DNA from: Cladocopium goreaui
Lineage: Eukaryota > Sar > Dinophyceae > Suessiales > Symbiodiniaceae
DNA: 64,000 nucleotides
NCBI GenBank assembly: GCA_947184155.2
Contig: CAMXCT020002738.1
Span: 24,470-88,469, forward strand
Direction of reading: 5' to 3'
This document shows positions 1 through 10,000 of the stretch, piece after piece. The stretch's first letter is position 1. Every line of letters starts with the position of its first letter. The position numbers were made by a program, and so were the translations under genes. Under the pieces are notes generated by a model. That model was given only the letters and a program-made list of their open reading frames with translations, was not told the origin of the DNA and ran no database searches.

Positions 1-442
1 TATTGCTTTAGTTTAATTAGGTTTGTGAATTTACGCTCTGCGCTTGTGTTTGGTGTGCGTGGTTGACGTACGCGTCCGCCTGCGTAGTTCTGTAGGAATT
101 TTGAAGAAGCGTTTGATCTGACCGCAGATCTGTGCACGGCGCTTTTTCTACACTTTTTCCATGCAGTCGACCACTCATCTCGACCCACATGTGTCTGTCT
201 GCCATCAGGCCTGTATCATGCACGCAGCGGTCGAATCCTGCAGTTGTCCGGACCCAATCACGAGATAACGCCCCTGCCTGGTATTCACTTTTTCGATGGC
301 TGAGAGGACGACCCTGCAGGATATTCCGACCAACCTGCCCAGGACACAGGATCCGCCTGAACATAACACCCAGACCCCCGCAGCTGTTCCTACTGCTGAA
401 CCACTACAGACACCGGACAAAGAAGCCCGAGACATACCCGCC

Positions 443-531
443 AAGGCAAATCCGCGAGTAAGACTCAAGACCGCAGACCCGCCGAAAGGCAACGGGCTTG
501 GACAAAAAAAAAACTCGCGAAGGCAAATCCG
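443..531 (+). repeat. 5'-truncated SINE with short target duplication
   Basis: Bases from about 458 to 513 match the 3' part of the SINE at 605-750, sharing GACCCGCCGAAAGGCAACGG and ending in a run of ten A (504-513). The 12-bp sequence AAGGCAAATCCG flanks it at 443-454 and 520-531, consistent with a target-site duplication. Six bases (CTCGCG) separate the tail from the downstream repeat. The tRNA-like head is missing, as expected for incomplete reverse transcription. It interrupts the open stretch starting at 296. Confidence 0.6.
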
Positions 532-604
532 AAAGGCTGAGGATGGACGCAGCACGCGAAGGGCAGCAATTCGAGCATAAAGTCTTGCATGCCATGGTCC
601 GTCA

Positions 605-750
605 GGCGACCCGATGGCTCAGTTGGTATGGCGTTGGTCTTGCCAGCGCTGACAGACTGCCGGTGGTGGTTCGAATCCGTGCTGGTCCACTCGGGAGTCT
701 CAAGTGCGACCCGCCGAAAGGCAACGGGCGCCGACCCCAAAAAAAAAAAA
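605..750 (+). mobile_element. tRNA-derived SINE, full length, 18-bp target duplication
   Basis: A 146-bp module has a tRNA-like head, a short body and a 12-A tail (739-750). The perfect 18-bp direct repeat GCATGCCATGGTCCGTCA flanks it at 587-604 and 751-768, the signature of target-primed reverse transcription. The head contains RNA polymerase III A and B box sequences. A second, truncated copy at about 458-513 shares the same 3' body, which shows that this is a repeat family and not a lone tRNA pseudogene. A SINE needs a LINE partner, and none is visible in the window. The parent tRNA is not identified: a 7-bp arm around 632-649 could be an anticodon arm, but no clean cloverleaf closes. Confidence 0.85.
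615..678 (+). promoter_or_regulatory. RNA polymerase III internal promoter (A and B boxes)
   Basis: TGGCTCAGTTGG at 615-626 fits the A-box consensus TRGCNNAGYNGG at every position. GGTTCGAATCC at 668-678 fits the B-box consensus GGTTCGANTCC exactly. About 41 bases separate them, within the range for tRNA-type genes. They lie inside the SINE and presumably drive its transcription. Confidence 0.8.
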
Positions 751-1149
751 GCATGCCATGGTCCGTCAACACGGCCCAGCTCCAGAAGGTAAATGAGGCC
801 TCCAAGAACACGCCGCACGCAGCAAAGGCACTCAGGAGTCACTCAAACACGGTCTCAGCCGCAAGAACTCCCTGCTGTCCCACCACAACTCACGTCCGAC
901 CTGTTACACTGCTTGTCCACCTTGCCTGACCCGTTGCCCCTGACCAAAATCACCATCAACCTGGACACAGCAATGGGTATCAAAGATGGGAAGACTTTCT
1001 TTGCGGACTACGTTCAGCGCCCAGGTGACCCGCAGACCACCGTACAAACCCCTGAAGTACAGAACGCCTTAAGAACAGTGAAAGGCGTCCTTTGCTGACC
1101 TTGAGCTGCGGGTAATCGAGTTTTTCTCTTAATGGTTAATGGCACTCCT

Positions 1150-2134
1150 TGTGAATATATGGCATCGTGCTTCTTCACGATGTACGCTGGGATTAGACTG
1201 TTATGCACCTCTATTTGGTACAATGGTTCATTGGATGCTACTTCTATGATAGTGCATTTGACTTTGGTATTCATTGAGATTCTGCACTTTTGATGAGCTG
1301 AGAATGTTCTAGAATGGGCGGTATTTCATTGGATGCTATTTCGGTGACATTGCGTTTTGACCACTGTCTTCGCTGGAATTTGCGTTTTCGATGAGACGAG
1401 AGTGTTTCCGAGCTTTAGGGATTTAGCCGATTTGACCACAGTTTGTTTGGAACGGTTTTGGAAACATTTCAACATTTTCGGAAACGTTCGGAACATTTGA
1501 GAAGTATTTCAAACACTTTTGGACCGTTTGGAGATGATTTGACATCACGAAGTTGTTAGTCAAATCATGCTGTAAAGGTTTCTCTGAATATCATCATTGG
1601 ATGATATGGAAACGGCAAGTTTTGGTGCAACCAGTTTTGTCGATGTTGTTAGCCAACAACATCGCCTGTGGTGCTAAGGTGCTATGGGTGGTTGATTCTT
1701 TATTATCCCGTTTGGGGTTTCTCCTCGATGATGACAAAACACCCCGGCGTTATGCCACTGTCGGCAGGTGAAAAGGGGTAAGTCTGAGGGGAGAAACCAC
1801 AAACTTTGGTTTGTTGGTTTCTTGCCTCTGGTTTGTGTTTGGATTGGTTAAATCAACCACTTATGGTACTAACTAGCTACACGTTAGGTCGGAATCGTTG
1901 ATTGTTGCGTAGGATGTTATCTGAAACAACTTTTGATCTGGAATCCGCAGTTGGTACAGCAGTCTTTTGTTTTTGAGAAGTCCGTGTGACTTTGTGTTGC
2001 TCAACCAGAGAGTGGCTCGAGTAACAAGAGAATTTAAGACACTTGGTTTTGTGCCTTGTGTGACCTGTTTGTTGACGGCGCGAAAAGGATTTGGAACTCG
2101 CTGAGCTGAGTTGAGGGTTCTTAAGATTTTTACA
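1150..2134 (+). repeat. 5' LTR of copia-1
   Basis: The 985-bp repeat matches 43839-44827 along its length, with scattered substitutions and small indels such as the extra GTATTAGACC-like bases near the start of the right copy. It begins TG and ends CA as LTRs do. A 72-codon open frame (1553-1771) recurs in the right LTR at 44258-44476, but it is explained by LTR identity and I do not call it a gene. TATA box and poly(A) sites are not evident. Confidence 0.93.
1641..1664. promoter_or_regulatory. Perfect 10-bp hairpin inside the LTR
   Basis: CGATGTTGTT (1641-1650), loop AGCC, then its exact reverse complement AACAACATCG (1655-1664). The same hairpin is preserved in the right LTR at 44346-44369. 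It could act in transcript 3'-end formation, packaging or as a factor-binding palindrome. The sequence alone does not distinguish these. Confidence 0.6.
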
Positions 2135-2150
2135 TGGTAGCGGAACCCTG
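2135..2150 (+). other. Primer binding site of copia-1
   Basis: TGGTAGCGGAACCCTG begins at the base after the 5' LTR. Copia-2 has TGGTAGCGGAGCCCTG in the same place (53455-53470). TGGTA fits complementarity to the CCA end of initiator methionine tRNA, the usual copia primer, but the local tRNA sequence is not available to confirm this. Confidence 0.75.
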
Positions 2151-2180
2151 CGGGGCATCCACTAGAGATCCAGGTCTTCA

Positions 2181-4754
2181 ATGAATAGTCCGGTTGCAGG
2201 GGGTGTTGCTCCTGAATCGTTCTTTAGTCCAGGTCAAGCTGAACGAGGTCAAGCTTCGTGCTGCTGCGGCAGGGGTGACTGCGGGTGCTTGCCCAGGGTG
2301 TGCCGGATGTGCTGGTAACCAGGGTGATGCAGGTCGTGGATCTTGTGCAGGTGGTGCGTGTCAAGGTTGTGACCCGTTGCAGGAACAGGACCCGTGGACG
2401 AACTGGACAGGTAATAGAAACCCTGTGCAACCTGATCTTGTGAACCAAGGAACTGCTCAGAGTTTTCAGAACCAAGGAATGGTCTTTCCACCTGGAGTTG
2501 GAGTTCCTGTGCCGCCATCTTCATGTAGCCACGGAAGTGGCAGTGGGGGAGGTAGTGTAGGGCCTCAACCTGGAATGTTTGTGCCACCCATGCCTGTTTA
2601 TGGCTACGGTCCACCAAGAACTAGGATGGGTGTTGTGAATCCGACATTGCAGATGATGAATCAAAGACCAGGGAATATGAGAAATCAGATGGCCGGAAAT
2701 GGTCTTCAGAATGGTCCGATGCAATGTGGTAGTAACTTCGACCGAGTAACCCAGATTCAACAGCTGTTGCAGGGTTTGAATGCCAGAGAGCTTCAACAGG
2801 TTTTTCAAAACACTCAAAGATTGGTTGATGGTAACCACCAGCGTTTTGTTCCCGATCGTTTGGGGGTGTTCCACCTGAGTTTGGAGGGGGGTTCATACCT
2901 GATGCGACTGGTAATTTACTTGGTTTGGGGACTAGTCAAGGCAGATCTGAGAGTCGAGATGTTTTCTCCCGTAGTGAGAAGTGGTTGGGTCCTAGTCCCA
3001 CAGTAGACTACTCATCCTGGAAGTCCCGTGAAGACGAGGTTTTGGGATTTACTTCCTTTATACAAGAACTTGTAGCATGGGCAAGCCAGGGATCTGTCCA
3101 GTTTGGACGAGAAATCGAACAATCGACTCATTGGCCTACGAGTATTGCTTGGAGTAGTTTGAGTGTTGACCAGCAATCTAGGGCTGTGAGACTTAGTGCC
3201 ATCCTGAAGGCGACTTTTGGAACTCATGGTAGGATTGCAGTCATGATTCAATCATTTCAAGAAGGGATCGACATTGTTCCTGGTGTGACTTTGGGAGATC
3301 CGTACAGCAGTAGCAATTTGTATCTTGGAAATGGTTTCGAACTTCTTAGGCAATTGTCCCAAGAATTCAGTCTCCGTAGTAGAACTGAGGGTCTTTCATT
3401 GCGAGTGCAGTTGCTGAACAGGGTTTTTCAAGGACAGGACAGTTCGGATTTGATTCGTCAGATCGAGCTTGCATGTGCTAAGTACACACGAATGATTTCC
3501 ACGTTGTTGGGTGACAGTGCAGGATTAGCGATTGGGGATTCTGACATGTTGACCATGCTGGTTCGTTCGTTGCCTAATGATGTTCGAAACTACTGTTTGA
3601 TGCACAGTAGTGGGGAATCATACTCAAGTTATCGACTGGCTGCACGTCGGTTTGAACAACAGCACAGGCTTTTCAAGGACTTGAATTTGCAGTCGAGGAA
3701 GGTTGTTGCAGGCTTGAATCCTACCACTCCGGTGGTCGAGGAGGAAGAAGGTGAGGAATCCGAAGGTTCGGGGGATCCTGTTTTGAATGCTGCATTGGAC
3801 AAGGACAAATCTGGACCACGTTGCGCAAAATGTGGAAAGCGTCATGATGTGTCAATGTGTTCAACCAACATGGAGAAAGTCAAATGTTACAAATGCGGCA
3901 AGGCAGGTCATATTTCCGTGAACTGTCGGGTGAAAACTGGTGACAAAGATGGTTCAAAGGGGTCTTCAACTGGGAAGAGTGGCAGCACTAGTGTTGCCCC
4001 GTCAACATCTAAGAAAGGTGTCAAAGGTTCAGGCAAAGGTGCTGGGAAATCGGGCGGAAAGAAAGGGAAAATGTTTGCGATGGTCGATGACAGTGGCACT
4101 TGGTGGTACTCTGAAGGTTGGTGTGACGATCAGCCTGTTGCGGAAGAGGCGGGTGCTGAACCTGATGGCCAGCAAAAGCAAGATGTGCTTGTTTTGAGTG
4201 CTTTGGTTTCTTGTCCCGAGGTGCCATGTTTGCCTTGTGAACCTTGCATGTTTGACATGAGCTTGGAAGATGATGACGGTTTGTATGTTGAAGATCACTC
4301 TGAGGGGTTTGGCTTGTGCTTGAACCGTGCTTTGACTTGTTGTTGTCTGAATTCCAACTTTCATGACATGCATGACTTCTGTGACATGTGGCTTGATTGT
4401 GGTGATCTTGGTGCATGGACGTTTGAAGCATGTTGTTGTGACTTGAACTTGCTTGCATGGACGTTTGGAACATGTCGTTATGATTTGAACACGTTTGTGC
4501 ATGTTGGAGTTGATTCTGTTTGTGAACTTGACCCTATTGATGAGAAAAATGAGCCCAATACGCCCAGCACACATGGTGTGCTGAAAGCACGAGAGTCGAT
4601 GACTGAGTGTTGCAAGACTGAAGGGCACATGGTGTCAAAACCATGTGAGATGATGCTGAATGGCATCGGTCCGGGTGAGTCTTTTTGGCTTCTGGATAGT
4701 GGTGCTAGCATGTCTGTTGTTAGCCGAGATGTTTTGAAACAGTTTCAACACTGA
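2181..4754 (+). pseudogene. gag: Copia-1 Gag with start of protease, frameshifted
   Basis: The likely start is ATG 2181, just after the primer site. The frame breaks near 2260 and again near 2870, so the N-terminal part is read in the 2194-3006 frame and the rest in the 2925-4754 frame. The early part is glycine- and proline-rich. Two zinc knuckles follow at about 3822-3930: CAKCGKRHDVSMC and CYKCGKAGHISVNC, the second being a canonical CX2CX4HX4C nucleic-acid-binding motif. The frame ends at TGA 4752 just after DSGASMSVVS, the aspartic protease active site. The remaining protease and integrase lie in the +1 frame from about 4741, so either a programmed shift or another indel joins Gag to Pol. 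Confidence 0.85.
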
Positions 4755-7700
4755 AATCCAAAACAACGTAGGGCGGTTGCAAGCTGCTAATGGAACTTCA
4801 GTTGATTTGGAAGGTAGTTGTAAATTGCTGTTGCCGATTGGGGTTTTGGACAGAGACGGAAACGTGAAACCAGCTGTAATTCCTTTGGACGTCATGGGAG
4901 GGAGAACGACATATCCTATTATCTCTGTTTGCAAGTTGACACAACAGGGTTGGGACGTGACTTTTGACCAGGACCATGTTAGGATGTTTCATAGGAAATC
5001 CCAACATGTGGTTCGTGATTTGTCGTTTTGGCATGACACACCATGGATTCGTGTTGTTCCATATGAAGGGAATGATGTAGCCCTCAATGTTTCTCCGGTG
5101 GTTGCGGATAGTTTTCCAAAGGGGGACACGGTTTGTGCCTTGAGCGCGGACCAGATGGTGCAGCACAGATTCAGAGGACATCGGCCCTATGAGCCGACTT
5201 GCGAGGTTTGTCAGAGTTGCCGTGGAGTAGCTAAGCATTCCCGAAAGAAAACCTCCAAAGGAACTGAATTTGAAATTCATGCTGATTTTGGTTTTCTCAA
5301 CAAAGATTTTGAGTGGGTACCGGAATCTGAAGACAGCGAAAGGGGGAATGTGAAGTTTCTTGTGCTTCGTGAATCCTATAGTTCAAGCATTGGTTGTGTT
5401 CTTATGACTGGTGATCGACAGAGGGATAACCGCCAACTTCAGAAGTGGTTGTTGAAATGGGTTTATGGGGTAGCAAGGATCAACATTCTCTGAGGGTACT
5501 CACGGATGCCGAGTCTTCTGTTGGGAATTTCATTGCATCAGCAGGGTTGCCAATGGGTGTTGTGGTTGAAAGGGCACCACCACAAGGGCATCAAGCAAAT
5601 GGGACTGCCGAGAGAACTATTCGGGAAATCAAGGAGAGTTTGAAAACGTTGCAGTTGGATTTTCAGAAGATGGGATATACTCTTGTTTTCAGTTCTCTGG
5701 TTTTGCAGTGCTGTATGAACTACATTTGTTTTGCCCACAACAATTTCACGACTGTTCAGCAGTCCAGTCGAACTCCGAGAGACTTGGTGATTGGGGACAA
5801 GGCCAGGAATCATGCTTTCGCACTGTTTGGATGCAAGGTTTTAGCCGAAATTCCTGAATCCATCAAAGCAAAGAATCCAAATTTGCCAAAATTTGTCGAA
5901 GGGGTCTATTTGCATCCTGAATTTTCGTCAATGGGAGTTTGGGTTTCTGCGAGAATCCGAATTGGTTCAGAGATGGTTATCCAGCGTTTTGTTGCCAAGT
6001 CAATCAAACTTTGCATGCCTGTTGAGATTCTTGATGGTCATGGTTTGTTTGTCAGGTTGGTAGATGAACGTAGTGGGTTACCAGAGGCTCCAAGGTCTTC
6101 AGAAGAGGTTTCTGTTCCTTTGCCAGCAGACTTGAAATGTCCTGCAACTGGGCCACCAGTGAAGTGGCTAGATGAACATGGGGTGTCTTTGAAGTGTTCT
6201 GCTTGTAAGGAGATAGAAATTAGAGGGACCCGGGGGAATAAGAATCACTCTAGGGACTGTATGGAGCGGTATGAGAATTGGATACGTTCTGAACTCAACC
6301 TAGCCAAGGGCTCTGAGCCTTCTGATAGTAAACTTAAGGTTGAACAGGAGGTGAAAAGTGAAGGGTCTGGCAAGGAAGTCTCTGTTCCTAGTGGTGTTCC
6401 TTTGACCCGTCAAGGTGCCTTGGATTCTTTCGAGGAACTTGATCCACTTGCGTTTGATCCACAGGATGATGTGCTGACTGGACCAGCCGCTGAACATAAG
6501 ATTGAACCAAAGGTTGAATCCCAGGAGCCGGTGGATGTGAACCTTGGGGGTGGGGAAGGGAGCACGTCCCAGGCTGGGAGTTCTTCTCAGTCTGGTGGTG
6601 TTTCTCGACCTGATTCCCTTGGTAGCTACCCTAAGGCATCTGTTGGAGTCAAGCGAAAATGGTCAGAAGAGGATGTCATGACTGAGAGAAGAGGTCTGAA
6701 GCGGGAACCTGATGTGGAACTTGCGGAATTGGATCGGGAGGTCAGGGATGACAACAAACGTATTGATGTAAAACCTGACATTGCTGGACTTGTTTCTGGC
6801 TTGACATGTGATTCCTCGTTGTCTGAGACCCCCATCAATGACTTGCACGAAGTGTATGCGTTGGCATTTCTCACAACTGACTCGGATGACCTCATTTGTC
6901 ACTTGCCTCTTGCTTCGTTGAAGTTTGACAAGAATGCCTCCAGTTCTGTTGTTTCGTTTGGTGACAAGCGTATTCGGATCTGGTGTCCCAGTGGCATTGA
7001 TGATTCAACATTGGAGGAGTTGCCTGGTGACTTGACTCTTGATGGTATGAAAACTGAAATAGGCAATTTGGATTGCATGCAATGTGGTGACTTGATGACT
7101 GAGTCCGAGATCGGTGACTTGAGGAAGCAATGCAGGGTTATTCCATCTCGATGGGTGACTACTCGCAAGAACGCGACTTTGGTTCGTGCTCGGATTGTCT
7201 TGAAAGACATTGCAAAGGGTGCTGAATCAGCCCGCTCACTCGGAATATCGTCATCCACTCCCTCGAGTGAAGCGTTGTTTGCCATGTTGTGCTTTGCTGG
7301 TCAACGAGATTGGTTGGTTGGGGCAGCTGACATATCGGCGGCCTTCATGGCCACGCCGCTACGTTCCCGGAATGTGATCGCCAAGTTGCCTGCAAGCATC
7401 ACTTCTATGACAGGGGAGGCGTTGTACCTATGGCTGAGTAAAGCCCTGAATGGACTGAGAAGTGCCAGTCAGGAATGGAATGTGTACTTGTCGTCGATTG
7501 TTGATAAGTGCAGGTTGCGTTCTTGTGGTTTGGAACCTTGCTTATACAGCGGTTTGTTGCCCTCCGGTGAACCATGCATGATTCTGTCATATGTTGATGA
7601 TTTGATTTGTGTTGGGCCATCGGTTGATGCAATTGACTTTGTCTTTGATACCGTTGGGAAAAATGTGAGGTTGAAAAGAACTGGTTTGATACATGATCAT

Positions 7701-8033
7701 TCGAAAGGGGGGCAGTTGAGGTTTTTGGGAAGGCTTATCACTAGGAGGCGTGGTGAGAAGTCTTTGTTGATCTCACTTCCATCTAACTACCTGGATGACA
7801 CGTTTGCCAGTTACCAAATCAAAACAAACGCCAAAGGTCCACCTGACGTGACTCCGGTCATCGACAGAGACGGTGGGGAAGAACTGAGTAGTGATGCTTA
7901 TGCACGATTCAGGGCAGCTTTAGGTAAAGTGTCTTGGATGGCCCAAACTCGTGGAGACTTGCGTGCATGGATAGGCATACTTGCGACTCAGCAGTCACGG
8001 CCAAATCAGTATACGGAACATACCATGCGTATG
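4741..8033 (+). pseudogene. pol: Copia-1 Pol, part 1: protease, integrase, RT
   Basis: Reading starts in the frame of 4777-5493 (rest of protease, GAG-pre and the integrase HHCC region, e.g. HRPYEPTCEVCQSC) and must shift near 5450-5490 into the frame of 5445-8033. There integrase continues with VLTDAESSVGNFI and the catalytic Glu context ANGTAERTIREIKE. A long acidic linker follows, then RT with YVDD at about 7590. Element A interrupts the frame after base 8033. It resumes at 23509 (LLRYLRGDMN) and again at 41459. The three pieces from 5445 total 1280 codons with no stop before 42554, so both insertions hit an open frame. Confidence 0.88.
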
Positions 8034-8335
8034 TTAGGACTCCTCCTGAAAGGAGGATACAAACCTTATTCCTGAAAAGAAAAATTTTGGCTTAACCAAA
8101 ATTAGCAACTGGTGTTTTGCAAAGTGCTTGCATGTAATTTTACACTTGCCTTAAATTCGAAAACCGTTGAAGTTTTCCTCCAACAGAGTTTTTGTTCTCT
8201 GTTTTTCTGTGAGTCTGTTTGTTCAACATGTTGATGTTTTACTGGACTCCAAACTGACTTTATATTGCATGAGAACCATTTTGGTTTAAGGGAGGGTTGT
8301 GGTGGGACCATTCGTGTATTTGTACGCGTAGATGA
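8034..8335 (+). repeat. Element A terminal repeat A1
   Basis: Matches A2 (22942-23243) over 302 bp with about three differences. Near its start is the hairpin CCTCCT-GAA-AGGAGG (8042-8056), followed by CTTATTCC at 8065-8072, the reverse complement of the element's 3' end GGAATAAG. At 8276-8290 CCATTTTGGTTTAAG resembles the end of the dinoflagellate spliced leader with two C-to-T changes. Confidence 0.92.
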
Positions 8336-8356
8336 GCAGGGGGGTTATCGTTTGAG

Positions 8357-8473
8357 ATGACCGACCCCGCTGGTGACGATGGCTTCGGTGCTGATTTGCC
8401 TGGTGGCAGTGACAGCTCTGAGCTCAGAAGATTGGCAGCTGAGGAGAATGCAGCATTAGAGTCTGAACATTGG
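8357..8473 (+). CDS. Element A tyrosine recombinase, N-terminal piece
   Basis: ATG 8357 opens 22 bp after the end of A1 and reads 39 codons of acidic, serine-rich sequence (MTDPAGDDGFGADLPG...) before element B interrupts it. The frame resumes exactly in phase at 16421, giving a 694-aa protein when element B is set aside. The longest uninterrupted piece starts only at 16571, so an ORF finder would miss this N-terminus. Confidence 0.8.
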
Positions 8474-8800
8474 ATGTCACTCTTTTGAAAAAAGATGAAA
8501 GCCTTATTTCTCCAAACAAAAATTTGTGAAGCCTCACAAATAAGGATCAAAACGAAACATCCCCCTTTTCGGTGGTAAACAAAGTTTGTGAAGGGTTGAA
8601 ACATCCAACCAAATGTGGTGACGCAAACAACTTGGCGTTCAACTTCCCATTTCAATTTTTAATGTTTCGATGTGGCATTCAGAATCCATTGGAAGCAAAC
8701 ACATCCTTCACATGTCACATCATCATTTGTAATGCTGTGGCTTTTCCCAATCAAGTGGTGGGAGGGCGGGAGTCCCTTTTAAATAAGGGCAATTTTTTCA
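8474..8800 (+). repeat. Element B terminal repeat A1'
   Basis: Direct copy of 15654-15980. It starts ATGTCACTCTTTTGAA and holds the hairpin TCTTTT-GAA-AAAAGA followed by CTTATTTC, the reverse complement of the element's GAAATAAG end. Apart from this palindrome it shows no obvious similarity to the A repeats of elements A or D. Confidence 0.9.
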
Positions 8801-8804
8801 GTGC

Positions 8805-8984
8805 ATGGCTGCTCGATTTCGCGCCGATACATTGCGTGACAAAGGGCGCACCGCACTCCAGAGGCCTTCTTTGCAATCTCAGTCGTGGTTTGGTTTTTAT
8901 TTGGCCAGTGGTTTCTGTCTTGGAGTCATTGCAACTCTTGTTTGGCTTCTGTGGGACATTGAAACTCAACATCCTGGTACGTGA
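8805..8984 (+). CDS. Small membrane-anchor-like ORF of element B
   Basis: A 59-codon ORF starts 5 bp after A1'. It has a basic N-terminus, then a hydrophobic segment (FYLASGFCLGVIATLVWLLW), and ends WDIETQHPGT. The end resembles the 2A/StopGo consensus D-[VI]-E-x-N-P-G-P but is imperfect: one extra residue, H for N and T for the final P. The codons at the end, CCTGGTACGTGA, also contain a GTACGTG splice-donor-like sequence, so this could instead be a first exon joined to a downstream frame. It resembles no family I know. Confidence 0.4.
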   Translation: MAARFRADTLRDKGRTALQRPSLQSQSWFGFYLASGFCLGVIATLVWLLWDIETQHPGT

Positions 8985-9094
8985 TTTCACAGAACGACTT
9001 GCAATATTTCAGCCTTGGTGATTTGGTAATTTTCTTGCAACTGCTCAGCACTGCCGTATATTTTATCACAAGTGTTATCCTCACAGTCGTGGAT

Positions 9095-10000
9095 ATGGGT
9101 TCAGCCGAATCACAGTTTGATGACGGGGTTTTTCCGGGTGATTCGCAAAGAGATGAATACTCACCACAGTTCCTTACCCCAGATATGCTGGAAAGGACTT
9201 GGTTGGACCTGGATCCAATTTTAGTTAGGGTATGGCCATTTGCAAATCTTCTTATGGCCCGATGGTTGGAAATTGACCCAAGTGCAAGCGAACAATTTTG
9301 GATGCACAATCCATCTGGACCAAACGTGGAACGATTTATTGAGTTCTGGACCCTGACCTATTTTTGCATGACAACCGATTCGCCATTAGCCGTTCATTGT
9401 TCGTTGGAAGCAAGTTTTCAGCAGTTGCTCTGTTGGGTAGTGGACTTCATGTTTCAGCAGGTAGTTTTGAATGTCCGTAGAGAACTTCATCGTTCGAGTG
9501 ATATGCGAGCCCTGCATGATTGGGTCAGTGCTTTTGGGAGCTGTCACATTTTCCACAAGTTGCAGACTGTGAAGAAGCTTTCTCAGTGGAGCCAAACGTC
9601 AAATCATCCTGGCGTCAACGGCAACCCTTGTCAGCCAACCGACTCCGGGAATATCGCAGTCTGGGATCTCTACAGAACTGTCTGCGAGTGGGGAACTATC
9701 CACTGGGTCACCATTTGGATGTCCTGGTTCGATATTCACTCAGCGTGCAGTCAGTTTGTGCGCCCAAACTCAGACAGAATTTTGGCCTGGTTGCGACCCC
9801 GATGTGAATTTTTCCTTACAATGTTGGGTCACCTCGCAGGTATTTTTCCCTCTTTTCATTTACGCATGACAGTGTTGTGGACGAAGTTATCTACATGGAC
9901 TGTGGTTGTCGCCATTGTTACACTTTCACAAAACGACTGGTCGGACAGAGTTTCAGCTTGCAACGCTGGACAGTTTTTTGCTTCATGGGTCTACAGCTAG
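9095..10000 (+). CDS. Element B ORF1, unknown protein
   Basis: The plus-strand frame is open from 8981. The first ATG is 9095, giving about 301 aa (MGSAESQFDDGVFPGD...). It is rich in Trp and Phe (e.g. RTWLDLDPILVRVWPFANLL). The part after about 9540 may be read in another frame, because the 9520-9807 frame looks equally protein-like, so a frameshift or introns are possible. If translation began upstream, a hydrophobic segment (8999-9080) would precede it. I recognise no family or catalytic motif. Its location directly after A1' matches where YR genes lie in elements A and D, but no R-H-R-Y motifs are visible. Confidence 0.45.
   Translation: MGSAESQFDDGVFPGDSQRDEYSPQFLTPDMLERTWLDLDPILVRVWPFANLLMARWLEIDPSASEQFWMHNPSGPNVERFIEFWTLTYFCMTTDSPLAVHCSLEASFQQLLCWVVDFMFQQVVLNVRRELHRSSDMRALHDWVSAFGSCHIFHKLQTVKKLSQWSQTSNHPGVNGNPCQPTDSGNIAVWDLYRTVCEWGTIHWVTIWMSWFDIHSACSQFVRPNSDRILAWLRPRCEFFLTMLGHLAGIFPSFHLRMTVLWTKLSTWTVVVAIVTLSQNDWSDRVSACNAGQFFASWVYS

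Larger units (their letters stand above)
1..1149. other. Host flank left of the nested element
   Basis: No complete gene can be supported here. A plus-strand open stretch at 296-580 starts with ATG and reads proline- and threonine-rich sequence, and another open stretch lies at about 868-1084. Both could be exons of a low-complexity host gene, because the latter ends at AAG followed by a GC-type splice donor-like GCGTCC, which dinoflagellates tolerate. The region holds two SINE insertions. Positions 1100-1149 hold nothing recognisable beyond the CTCCT target site of copia-1 at 1145-1149. I infer pre-insertion host DNA and name no function. Confidence 0.5.

Noticed and set aside
605..690. Possible functional tRNA gene
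   Set aside because: A and B boxes fit, but no full cloverleaf closes, the T stem is weak, and the target duplication and A tail show a SINE.
1553..1771. 72-codon ORF repeated at 44258-44476
   Set aside because: It lies in the LTRs and its conservation follows from LTR duplication.
2224..2896. Minus-strand ORFs opposite copia-1 gag
   Set aside because: Shadow frames; the plus strand has the zinc knuckles and protease motif.
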